Source: Geobacillus jurassicus NBRC 107829
Lineage (GTDB): Bacteria; Bacillota; Bacilli; Bacillales; Anoxybacillaceae
NCBI RefSeq assembly: GCF_001544315.1
Contig: NZ_BCQG01000040.1
Span: 1-33,443 of the forward strand
Reading direction: 5' to 3'
DNA length: 33,443 bases
Shown here: positions 25,035 through 31,960 of the stretch, piece after piece
How positions within the stretch are numbered: position 1 is the first letter of the stretch
Layout of the letters: every line of letters starts with the position of its first letter
Notes under the pieces: model-generated
The model's database searches: none
The model's input: only the letters and a program-made list of their open reading frames with translations
Told to the model about the DNA's origin: nothing
Made by a program: the position numbers and the translations under genes

Positions 25035-26696
25035 CTACTTCAGCATCGGCATATCGATGCCTTTTTCTTTCGCCGTCCGGATGGCAAGCTCATACCCGGC
25101 ATCGGCGTAGCGGACGACGCCAAGCCCCGGGTCGGTTGTCAACACGCGTTCCAACCGTTTTTCCGCCTCTTTCGTGCCGTCGGCGACGATGACCATGCCG
25201 GCGTGAATCGAGTAGCCCATGCCGACGCCGCCGCCGTGGTGAACCGACACCCAGCTTGCGCCGCCGACGGCATTCAACAGCGCGTTTAAAATCGGCCAGT
25301 CGGCGATGGCGTCGCTTCCGTCTTTCATTCCTTCCGTCTCCCGGTTCGGCGAGGCGACCGAGCCGGAATCCAAATGGTCGCGGCCGATGACGATCGGCGC
25401 TTTCAGCTCGCCTTTGGCCACCATGTCGTTGATGATTTTGCCAAATTTCGCCCGCTCGCCGTAGCCGAGCCAACAAATGCGCGCCGGCAGCCCTTGGAAC
25501 TTGATTCGTTTCCGCGCCATGCGGATCCAATGGCAAAGACGTTCATTGTCGCTGAATTCGCGCAAAATAACTTCATCGGTTTTATAAATGTCTTCAGGGT
25601 CCCCCGAGAGCGCCGCCCAGCGGAACGGCCCTTTTCCTTCGCAAAAGAGCGGACGGATGTAGGCCGGCACAAAGCCCGGGAAGGAAAAAGCGTCCTCGAC
25701 CCCTTCGTCTTTCGCCACCTGGCGGATGTTGTTGCCATAGTCAAACGTCACCGCCCCTTGCTTTTGCATCGCGAGCATCGCCCGCACATGCGCGGCGATC
25801 GACTGTTTTGCGCGGGCGATGTACTGCTTCGGATCGCGCGCCCGCAGCTCGGCCGCTTCTTCAAGCGTAAGACCAGCCGGGATGTAGCCGTTTAGCGGGT
25901 CGTGGGCGGACGTCTGGTCGGTCAATACGTCCGGAATCCATCCCATTTCGACGAGACGCGGCAGCACCTCGGCCGCATTGCCGATAAGGCCGATCGAGAG
26001 CGCTTTTTTCTCTTTCTTCGCCTGTTTCGCCATCTCGAGCGCCGCCTCCAGGCTGTCAGTCATCGTGTCGAGGTATTTCGTGTCAAGGCGGCGCTGGATG
26101 CGGGCCGGATCGACTTCAATGGCGAGGCAAACGCCGCCGTTCATCGTCACGGCAAGCGGCTGCGCCCCGCCCATGCCGCCAAGGCCAGCAGTTAAGGTGA
26201 TCGTCCCGGCCAGCGTGCCGCCAAAGTGCTGGCGCGCCACTTCGGCAAACGTTTCATACGTCCCTTGGACAATCCCTTGGCTGCCGATGTAAATCCAGCT
26301 TCCGGCCGTCATTTGCCCGTACATGATCAATCCTTTTTTGTCAAGCTCATGGAAATGGTCCCACGTCGCCCATGCGGGCACGAGGTTGGAGTTGGCGATC
26401 AGCACGCGCGGGGCGTCCGGGTGCGTGCGAAACACCGCCACCGGCTTGCCGGATTGGATGAGCAATGTTTCATCGTTTTCTAAACGAAGCAGGGTGTCCA
26501 CAATCGCCTCGTAACATTCCCAGTTGCGCGCCGCCTTGCCGATGCCGCCGTAGACGATCAACTCATCCGGCCGTTCAGCGACATCGGGATGCAAGTTGTT
26601 GTGTAACATGCGAAGCGCCGCTTCTTGAATCCATCCTTTCGCCCGCCGCTTTGTTCCCGCAAGCGGTTGGACTGTCCGTTTGCTCGTCATCGTCAT
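25035..26696 (-). CDS. hutU: urocanate hydratase
   Basis: A 553-residue cytoplasmic enzyme, the usual length, that adds water to urocanate to form imidazolonepropionate using tightly bound NAD+ as an electrophile. Blocks: [20 protein letters not shown], the NAD-binding [84 protein letters not shown] and [19 protein letters not shown]. It starts the hutU-hutI-yjiH part of the cluster. A 164-base gap separates it from the regulator gene upstream and contains a terminator and tandem repeats, so it likely has its own regulated promoter. Confidence 0.97.
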   Translation of the reverse strand: MTMTSKRTVQPLAGTKRRAKGWIQEAALRMLHNNLHPDVAERPDELIVYGGIGKAARNWECYEAIVDTLLRLENDETLLIQSGKPVAVFRTHPDAPRVLIANSNLVPAWATWDHFHELDKKGLIMYGQMTAGSWIYIGSQGIVQGTYETFAEVARQHFGGTLAGTITLTAGLGGMGGAQPLAVTMNGGVCLAIEVDPARIQRRLDTKYLDTMTDSLEAALEMAKQAKKEKKALSIGLIGNAAEVLPRLVEMGWIPDVLTDQTSAHDPLNGYIPAGLTLEEAAELRARDPKQYIARAKQSIAAHVRAMLAMQKQGAVTFDYGNNIRQVAKDEGVEDAFSFPGFVPAYIRPLFCEGKGPFRWAALSGDPEDIYKTDEVILREFSDNERLCHWIRMARKRIKFQGLPARICWLGYGERAKFGKIINDMVAKGELKAPIVIGRDHLDSGSVASPNRETEGMKDGSDAIADWPILNALLNAVGGASWVSVHHGGGVGMGYSIHAGMVIVADGTKEAEKRLERVLTTDPGLGVVRYADAGYELAIRTAKEKGIDMPMLK

Positions 26697-26811
26697 CCTC
26701 TCCTTTTTCCTCTTTGCTTTTGATTGTAAAAGAAGCCGAGAGGTCGGAGATAGATTCTCGTCTTTTAAAGATGATCCGATTTTTTAGAAATTTCAATTTT
26801 CTTTCTGTTTC

Positions 26812-26849
26812 ATCTGTCCGTTTTTTTCGATATATGTCCATTTCTTTCG
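26812..26849 (-). promoter_or_regulatory. tandem 18-bp direct repeats, candidate regulator site upstream of hutU
   Basis: ATCTGTCCGTTTTTTTCG (26812-26829) and ATATGTCCATTTCTTTCG (26832-26849) differ in three bases and are 20 bases apart, close to two DNA turns. AraC-family activators bind such in-phase direct repeats upstream of -35. The site is about 115-150 bases before the hutU start, directly next to the AraC-type gene. Confidence 0.5.
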
Positions 26850-26875
26850 AAAAAAACCGCCTACCGCGGCGATGA
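26850..26875 (-). terminator. terminator at the end of the regulator gene
   Basis: A minus-strand CGCC/GGCG stem around GCGGTA, directly followed by GTTTTTTT. It overlaps the stop codon of the regulator and separates it from hutU. The short stem makes it moderate. Confidence 0.5.
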
Positions 26876-28345
26876 CGGTTTCAGCCGTTGTTCATCGCGG
26901 TAGGCAGTTGGCGTCTGGTTCATTTCTGCTTTAAAGACGCGGGTCAAATAATGGGCGGTGCGAAACCCGGTTTGTTCGGCGATTTCTTTGATCGACAAAT
27001 CCGTCTGCCGAAGCAGCCGTTTCGCTTCCTCGAGCCGCCGGTTCGTCAACCATTGGCGAAACGTCACGCCACGCTTCGTTGACAACAAATGGCTGAAATA
27101 CGCGGGGCTGCGCCCGGCGGCGGCGGCCGCTTTCTCAAGCGTCAACGACGGATCGCGAAAATGCGCCTCCATATAACGGAGGCCGCGCTCCACGGCGTCG
27201 ACGCGCGCGTCTTCCTCGGCCCGTTTCGCCTCATAGAGCAGCCGGTATAAAAACAGAATCAATTCTTGGACGATCCTGTATAAGACAGTATTGTATAAAA
27301 TTTCCTTAAAGATGTACATATACTCCCGCTCGGTCTCGCCGCGGTCAAGGCCGTACGTTTTCATAAACCGGCGGATTTGCGCCAAAATGCTCGTAAGCCG
27401 CGTCCGCACCATCTCCGGGCTCGGAAACGGCGGCGACCGATGCCAAAACTCGCGCTGCAGCCATCGCTTCACTCGTTCGTGGTCGAACCGCTCCAACATC
27501 TCGATCCATTGCCGCTGCTCCTCGGGCGTCAAAAACGGATCGAGCTCGCGCCACTGTTCGTATTCCGAAGCGGGAGCGATCACTTGCCGGTAGCCGATGA
27601 AAAACGTCGTCTCCAGCAGCCGGCGGGCCGCTTGGTATTGCGCACGCACCGTTTGCTTGGCATCAGGCGGCATCACGACTACCGCGAGCGGCTCATGATG
27701 TTCTTCCTCCCAATCGCGCAACAGCTTCCATGCCTCTTCTTTCCCGTCGCCCGGCAAATCGGGAAGCAGGCAAACTGCCATCTGGGTAAGCGGCAATACC
27801 CGCGCCCGTCCGCGAAACGGATAGTTCGTTAAAAAGCGGATCACTTCTTGAGACAAGGCAGGCTGTTCCGCTTGCACAAGCCATACATGGGTGGAAGCTG
27901 CGGCGGGGTCATCGTAAAATAATGCGCGGTAGTCGCCGTGATGGCCGTCAAAACCCGCTGGCAGGCTCGAGCGCCCGCAGACGGAAAGCGAAGCCGCCGT
28001 CCTCAGCGCTTGCTTTAGCTTCGCCGGCTCGAGCGGCTTGACGAGCAAATCGACGCACTGCCAGTCGATGGCTTGCTTCGCCCGCGCAAATGTCGCCTCG
28101 GCGGTCACGGCAATGACGCGTTGGCAAAACAGACGGACGCGGGATGTCGCCTTCGGCCATCGTTCATATGGAATCATATCCAGTTCGACGTACAATAGCT
28201 CCGGCGCCTCCCGCTCAAGAAGAGCCATCATCTCCTCCACGGTGGCCGCCGTGTACACCTGCTCGATTGGCAGCGAATACGCGGAAACGAGCCAGCGGAT
28301 CGCTTCCCGTTCCTTGTCGTCCCGTTCGGCAATAACCAATTTCAC
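26861..28345 (-). CDS. AraC-type response regulator with degenerate receiver, likely hut regulator
   Basis: A 494-residue protein from GTG 28345. Residues 1-115 form a receiver fold (MKLVIAERDD; VIAVTAEATF with Thr81; LLVKPLEP with Lys103). The phospho-acceptor position reads YVELDM, with Glu54 where Asp is expected, so normal phosphorylation is unlikely and the domain may be locked on or serve another signal. The middle (about 120-385) is long, helical and unrecognised. The C-terminal 100 residues are two AraC helix-turn-helix units (LTLEKAAAAAGRSPAYFSHL; LSIKEIAEQTGFRTAHYLTR). It starts four bases after hutG. With no HutP and no sensor kinase nearby, it is the best candidate to control this cluster. 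Confidence 0.85.
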   Translation of the reverse strand: MKLVIAERDDKEREAIRWLVSAYSLPIEQVYTAATVEEMMALLEREAPELLYVELDMIPYERWPKATSRVRLFCQRVIAVTAEATFARAKQAIDWQCVDLLVKPLEPAKLKQALRTAASLSVCGRSSLPAGFDGHHGDYRALFYDDPAAASTHVWLVQAEQPALSQEVIRFLTNYPFRGRARVLPLTQMAVCLLPDLPGDGKEEAWKLLRDWEEEHHEPLAVVVMPPDAKQTVRAQYQAARRLLETTFFIGYRQVIAPASEYEQWRELDPFLTPEEQRQWIEMLERFDHERVKRWLQREFWHRSPPFPSPEMVRTRLTSILAQIRRFMKTYGLDRGETEREYMYIFKEILYNTVLYRIVQELILFLYRLLYEAKRAEEDARVDAVERGLRYMEAHFRDPSLTLEKAAAAAGRSPAYFSHLLSTKRGVTFRQWLTNRRLEEAKRLLRQTDLSIKEIAEQTGFRTAHYLTRVFKAEMNQTPTAYRDEQRLKPSSPR

Positions 28346-28349
28346 GTTC

Positions 28350-29318
28350 TCACCGCCCTAGCTGCAAGCGTTGAAAATGAAGGAGCGCTTCCATGCAAAA
28401 GGCGGCGGCCAACGCCACCGTTTTTCCGCCTTCATCCAAGAGCGGATTGACTTCGCAAAGGTCGACGCTGACGGTGTTCGGATGGGAGACGATTCGGCGG
28501 ATGAGAGCGCGCGCCAAAGACGGAGCGAGTCCAAACGGCGACGGCGCGCTCACTCCCGGCGCAGCCGCGGCGCTGATGGCGTCCATGCAAATGGTGAACA
28601 TCACGGCATCGTGCTTCGAGGCAAACTCCTCGATTTGTGCATAGGCGGCCTCAATCGGCCCTGCGGTCAGCTCGTCTTCCATCATGTACCGGCAGCCGTA
28701 CTTCTCGGCCGCCGCAAACAGCGCCGCTGTGTTGCTGAGACGCTGAATGCCAAGGCAGAAGTAGCTGGCTCGGTCGTCTTGATCCAATATTTGCCGAAAC
28801 ATCGTCCCCGATGTCGGACCGTCATCGTATGGACGCAAATCGAAATGGGCGTCAATGTTGATGATGCCGATCATTGACGCTGGACCGATCGCTTCGCGAA
28901 CGCCTAAATAATGGCCGTACGCCGTCTCATGGCCGCCGCCGATCACAATAGGCGTAATGCCGCTTCGCAACAGGCGGGCGACCATCGTTCCAAGTTCCGC
29001 CTGGCTTTGTTCGAGCTGTTCATCAACGCAAACGACATCGCCTGCGTCATAGACGACCACCCCTTCCGGAAGATGCCAAGGCAGCCGCGCCAGCGCCGCT
29101 TTAATGGCGGCCGGAGCCTCTTTCGCCCCTTGGCGGCCTTGGTTGCGGCGCACTCCTTCGTCGCATGCAAACCCAATGAATGCCGCCGCTCGTTCCACCG
29201 GCTCCAATGGCTGCGACAAATCGAGCAAGCGAATGCGCTGATGAAGGCGAAACGCCCGCTCATCGCTCACGCTGTCAATCCGCCCCGTCCAACGTCCAGC
29301 GTCTGGCGGTTGATACAT
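28350..29318 (-). CDS. hutG: formimidoylglutamase
   Basis: A 322-residue member of the ureohydrolase (arginase) family that splits N-formimino-L-glutamate into glutamate and formamide, the last step of the pathway. The two-Mn site is visible: GGGHETAYGH, NIDAHFDLR and the CMDAISAAAAPGVSAPSP block, where Asp-x-Ile replaces the commoner D-x-D of arginases, as usual in HutG. It starts behind GAAAGGAG and is the first gene of the minus-strand cluster. The regulator follows after four bases. No clear promoter was identified in 29319-29440. A single copy of CGAAAGAAA, also present in the hutU repeats, lies in the leader. Confidence 0.95.
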   Translation of the reverse strand: MYQPPDAGRWTGRIDSVSDERAFRLHQRIRLLDLSQPLEPVERAAAFIGFACDEGVRRNQGRQGAKEAPAAIKAALARLPWHLPEGVVVYDAGDVVCVDEQLEQSQAELGTMVARLLRSGITPIVIGGGHETAYGHYLGVREAIGPASMIGIINIDAHFDLRPYDDGPTSGTMFRQILDQDDRASYFCLGIQRLSNTAALFAAAEKYGCRYMMEDELTAGPIEAAYAQIEEFASKHDAVMFTICMDAISAAAAPGVSAPSPFGLAPSLARALIRRIVSHPNTVSVDLCEVNPLLDEGGKTVALAAAFCMEALLHFQRLQLGR

Positions 29319-29459
29319 GAGACCATCTCCTTTCCATCATCAGCTTCTTGTTTCTTTCGCTGCCGCTTTGCCGTTCTCCTCCTCACGGACGTGAAAAGAG
29401 GAAATCGCCGCCGTTTGGCGAATAAAAAAACATGATTGACAACAGAAAGGGTGTTCCAG

Positions 29460-29876
29460 ATGAAGCCAATGACCAACTTGCACGACGTCATCGCCGGTCA
29501 AAGCGCGCCGCCGCCATGCGACAAGTCGCTTGGCGTCCGCTTGACGGAAGCCCGAGACGGCTATGCGAAAGGCGTATGGGCGATCAGCGAATCGCTTCTC
29601 AACGGCAACGGGGTGATTATGGGCGGATTTGTCGGAGCGGCGGCGGACATTCTCATGGCTTATGCGGTGACGACCTTGCTTCGCGATGACCAAATGCACG
29701 CCTCCATCAACTTGCAGACGACATTTCACCGCCCGGCAGCGGCTGGGGAAGCCGAAATCGAGGCTAGGGTGGAAAAGTTCGGGAAAACCGTCGCTTATGT
29801 GACCGCCATCGTGCGGCAAAACGGCAAAGACGTGGCGAGCGCCACATCGTCAGTGCTGATCATGGACAAACCGTGA
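29460..29876 (+). CDS. PaaI-type hotdog thioesterase
   Basis: A protein of 138 residues from ATG 29460, six bases after AAAGGGTG; an upstream TTG is less likely. A single hotdog domain: NLHDVIAG, PPPCDKSLGVRLTEARDGYA, then the central helix block NGNGVIMGGFVGAAADILMAYA in the place of the family's HGG...D motif, followed by three strands (INLQTTFHRPAAAGEAEIEARV; VAYVTAIVRQNGKDVASATSSV). Such enzymes hydrolyse acyl-CoA thioesters. The usual His before the glycines is not obvious here, so the substrate or even the catalysis may differ. Single gene, convergent with another thioesterase. Confidence 0.8.
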   Translation: MKPMTNLHDVIAGQSAPPPCDKSLGVRLTEARDGYAKGVWAISESLLNGNGVIMGGFVGAAADILMAYAVTTLLRDDQMHASINLQTTFHRPAAAGEAEIEARVEKFGKTVAYVTAIVRQNGKDVASATSSVLIMDKP

Positions 29877-30020
29877 AGATGATGGATCTTCGAAGGAAAG
29901 AGCGTTTTTGCACATCGTCTTCCTTGAACTCGACGGGGAGAAACAGCAGCGGCAGAGGTGATCATGAGAGGCAAGCGCATGGCGAAACGAGGCAGGCACA
30001 GCCGTTTTCAATCAGTGGCC

Positions 30021-30066
30021 AAGCGCCGGAGAAAGCGCTGTCAAAAAACCTCTCTCCGGCGCTTTT
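30021..30066. terminator. bidirectional terminator between two thioesterase genes
   Basis: AAGCGCCGGAGA (30021-30032) pairs with TCTCCGGCGCTT (30053-30064) and is followed on plus by TTCG. A T6 run sits inside the loop on the minus strand. The DNA from 29877 to 30020 shows no gene that I would support. Confidence 0.65.
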
Positions 30067-30075
30067 CGTCGCTTG

Positions 30076-30558
30076 TTACGCACGGACAAACGTTTTCGGC
30101 ATGACGACGGCCACGACTTGGCCGCGGGCGCACAGTTCGCCGTTAGCGAACACTTCCGTATCAACTTTCCATTTTTTCGGATGAATCTCCGTCACGGTGC
30201 CGACGGCGACAAGCGGCACACCGTGCGGCGTCGGCTTGACGAAATCAACGTGAAGCGACGCCGTGACAAAGCGCGGCGGCGTTTCCCCGCTCCCTGGTTC
30301 ATGGCCGTTTTTCCGATGCAACGCAAGCGCCGCCGACCCGGTGCCGTGGCAGTCGATGAGCGAGGCGATCAGCCCGCCGTACACAAACCCGGGGATCGCC
30401 GTATGTTCCGGGCGCGGTGTATAGACGGTCACCGTTTTGTCCCCTTGCCAACCGGTGCGGAAGTGATGGCCTTGCTCGTTCAATCGCCCGCAGCCGTAGC
30501 ACCAGGCGAATTCATCCGGATAGTCGTCTTGAATGGCGTGAACGATCGTTTCTTCCAC
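30076..30558 (-). CDS. hotdog thioesterase with N-terminal Cys motif
   Basis: A protein of 160 residues from GTG 30558, five bases after GGGGGAGG. The N-terminus carries CYGCGRLNEQGHHF, a C-x2-C-G motif often seen in this branch of hotdog proteins. The hotdog core follows: AIPGFVYGGLIASLIDCHGTG, the central helix with its conserved Asp, then TASLHVDFVKPTPHGVPLVAVG and ELCARGQVVAVVM. The expected activity is hydrolysis of an acyl-CoA or acyl carrier thioester; the substrate is unknown. It has its own extended -10 promoter and is not joined to the VOC gene behind it. Confidence 0.82.
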   Translation of the reverse strand: MEETIVHAIQDDYPDEFAWCYGCGRLNEQGHHFRTGWQGDKTVTVYTPRPEHTAIPGFVYGGLIASLIDCHGTGSAALALHRKNGHEPGSGETPPRFVTASLHVDFVKPTPHGVPLVAVGTVTEIHPKKWKVDTEVFANGELCARGQVVAVVMPKTFVRA

Positions 30559-30582
30559 TTGATCCTCCCCCTCTCTTTTTCT

Positions 30583-30591
30583 AGTATATCA
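30583..30591 (-). promoter_or_regulatory. extended -10 promoter of the minus-strand thioesterase gene
   Basis: Minus-strand TGATATACT, the same sequence as at 17631 on plus, 25 bases before the GTG start. No clear -35. Confidence 0.5.
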
Positions 30592-30673
30592 TTGCATCAG
30601 GAAGACGGCGAGCCCGAACATAGCAATAAGCCACAGGCCTTGCCGAACGAGGCAGCCAGACGGCAAATTCATA

Positions 30674-30696
30674 GGCGGCCGAAACAGCGGGCCGCC
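30674..30696 (-). terminator. hairpin after the VOC gene
   Basis: GGCGGCC and GGCCGCC pair around a nine-base loop, 15 bases after the VOC stop. There is no T run, so termination is uncertain. Confidence 0.4.
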
Positions 30697-30710
30697 TGCC
30701 GTTTGTTCAA

Positions 30711-31094
30711 TTATTGCGCCGGCTCGTAAAACTCGATCCATTCCCCATCCGGGCCAAGGAAAAACAAATATTTCGCCCCGTTCGGAAGCGTCGTAATGTC
30801 GTCCCAAACAAGCGGGACGCCTAGCGATTGAAGCCGTTCTTTCTCTTGCTCGATGCCTTCCACCGTAAACGCCACATGGTGCACTTTTCCTTCCGTCGGC
30901 AAATCCGGGTTGTACCCTTCGATCAACTCGACGATGATCGAGCCGTCAATTCCTAAAAACGCCAGTTTCATCGTTCCGTTCGTATGGATCATCTCGCTTA
31001 ACAGCTCAAGGCCGACGACGTTTTGGTAAAACTCCTTCGATGCCTCGATGTCTTTCACTTGAATGCCGACATGCTCGAACTTTTTAACTGCCAT
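30711..31094 (-). CDS. VOC family protein, glyoxalase I-like
   Basis: A protein of 127 residues with two beta-alpha-beta-beta-beta units of the vicinal oxygen chelate fold. All four expected metal ligands are present: His8 (FEHVGIQV), Glu56 (IIVELIEGY), His73 (HHVAFTV) and Glu121 (WIEFYEP), so a divalent metal is bound. The layout is that of glyoxalase I or methylmalonyl-CoA epimerase; length and the LGPDGEWIEFYE end favour a glyoxalase-type enzyme, though the substrate is not proven. It lies 19 bases after the amber-interrupted ORF and so is under the SAM riboswitch upstream. The start is ATG 31094 behind GGAAAGGGAGAG. Confidence 0.88.
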   Translation of the reverse strand: MAVKKFEHVGIQVKDIEASKEFYQNVVGLELLSEMIHTNGTMKLAFLGIDGSIIVELIEGYNPDLPTEGKVHHVAFTVEGIEQEKERLQSLGVPLVWDDITTLPNGAKYLFFLGPDGEWIEFYEPAQ

Positions 31095-31113
31095 TGCTCG
31101 CTCTCCCTTTCCA

Positions 31114-31446
31114 TTATGGACTTGAAAACACCGCCCGTAAATACGGCGTCATGCGCGCAGGGAAAATCCCTTTTTTCCCGAGCTCCGCCCATATGTAGCG
31201 ATCAAGGGCGTACGGCCCTTCTAACTTCCGCTCATCCGCCTAGGCATTCGTCAGCAAAATGGAAAATGTCGTTGCTTGCGTCTCCCCATATAGATGGCTA
31301 TAGCCATCCCCGCGGTCGACATGCACCACCGCTTGCGGGTCCAACTGAATGAGCTCCGCCTGCACACAGCGCATCACATGAACAGCGAACGCCGCGGCCG
31401 GCAAGTGCGACACCATGCAGGCGCGGAGAGAATAAAGTTCCGCCAC
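31114..31446 (-). pseudogene. unknown conserved-looking ORF with an in-frame amber codon, under a SAM riboswitch
   Basis: The best start is GTG 31446 (MAELYSLRACMVSHLP), placed after GGGAGGTGA. The frame runs 68 codons to TAG (31240-31242), then continues open in the same frame for another 41 codons to TAA at 31114. Both halves have normal codon use and look like one protein: VVHVDRGDGYSHLYGE and TTFSILLTNA before the amber, ADERKLEGPYALDRYIWAEL and ARMTPYLRAVFSS after it. The family is unknown to me; there is no membrane segment or known motif. It is either a recently broken gene, a real 68-aa protein, or a base error. Control by SAM suggests a link to methionine, cysteine or methylation metabolism. 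Confidence 0.6.
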
Positions 31447-31470
31447 CGTTTCTCTCACCTCCCATCAATC

Positions 31471-31507
31471 AAAAACCCCCTTCGCCTCGGAATGATGCGA
31501 AGGGGGT
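31471..31507 (-). terminator. expression-platform terminator of the SAM riboswitch
   Basis: Minus-strand ACCCCCTTCGC pairs with GCGAAGGGGGT around ATCATTCCGAG... and is followed by TTTTTGATT. It stands between the aptamer and the start of the controlled ORF, as in SAM-I OFF switches. Confidence 0.9.
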
Positions 31508-31518
31508 CATGAGCCATT

Positions 31519-31619
31519 CTTATCATCCAAAGCGAAACCGCTTTGCGGGTGTTAGCACCTTGCCGGCGGCAGGTTGCTGTGGGGTCATCAAGCCCGTTCT
31601 CTCGCCCACTCTTGATAAG
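31519..31619 (-). promoter_or_regulatory. SAM-I (S-box) riboswitch aptamer
   Basis: The minus-strand sequence has every S-box landmark in order: P1 CTTATCAAGAG, GGGCGAGAGAACGGGC, the GATGACCCC of the kink-turn and pseudoknot region, CAGCAACCTGCC, AAGGTGCTAACACCC, GCAAAGCGGTTTCGCTTTG, and the closing GATGATAAG that pairs with P1. SAM binding should stabilise P1 and let the terminator at 31471-31507 form, shutting off the downstream genes when SAM is plentiful (established mechanism of the class). Confidence 0.95.
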
Positions 31620-31638
31620 ACGTATGCTATTTCTTCTT

Positions 31639-31667
31639 ATCCTACCACACATTCCCCTCAGTGACAA
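31639..31667 (-). promoter_or_regulatory. promoter of the SAM riboswitch transcript
   Basis: Minus strand TTGTCA, 17 bases, TAGGAT, with TGG before the -10. It ends 20 bases ahead of the aptamer P1 stem. Confidence 0.7.
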
Positions 31668-31907
31668 CGGTCTTTACTATTGAACCACGCCCGTCTGTTC
31701 GGAGGTGTTGCCGCCATTCACTCGCCCCTAGAGTAGGCGAAAAGCTAGCGCTGATAAATGATTATTTAGAACAATGTTTTGTTAAAATTTTACGGATAAA
31801 TCCCTCGACTAAACAAAGTGCCGGGGAGAGAGCCATGCACCGTGTTCATCTTTTTGCACAATCAGCGAAAAAATACAATGATCATTCGACAAAAATAGAC
31901 AAAAACA

Positions 31908-31916
31908 TGGTAAAAT
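31908..31916 (+). promoter_or_regulatory. extended -10 promoter of the GGDEF gene
   Basis: TGGTAAAAT fits an extended -10, 45 bases before the start codon at 31961. The stretch 31668-31907 before it is AT-rich and holds no gene or riboswitch that I can recognise. Confidence 0.4.
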
Positions 31917-31960
31917 TATAGTGTACATATTTTCTTTGCAGATTGGAGGATTGCTTCCGC

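Noticed and set aside
29434-29466. TTGACA at 29434 as the -35 of the thioesterase gene
   Set aside because: A -10 at 16-18 bases would fall on the start codon, leaving no leader or ribosome site in the transcript.
29961-30105. A short Arg/Lys-rich plus-strand ORF behind AGAGGTGATC
   Set aside because: It runs through the stem of a bidirectional terminator and into the end of the convergent thioesterase gene; the basic composition reflects GC-rich repeat bases.
30589-30672. A 27-codon minus-strand ORF with a hydrophobic end between the VOC and thioesterase genes
   Set aside because: No ribosome site before the ATG, it follows directly on a hairpin, and it overlaps the extended -10 of the thioesterase gene.
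31668-31907. Possible c-di-GMP riboswitch before the GGDEF gene
   Set aside because: The GEMM landmarks (the conserved CACGCACAGGGCAAACC-type start and the receptor loop) are absent; only AT-rich DNA is seen.
31661-31921. A possible 86-residue plus-strand ORF starting with GTG, ahead of the GGDEF gene
   Set aside because: No ribosome site, mixed composition, it overlaps the riboswitch promoter region on the other strand and covers the promoter of the next gene.
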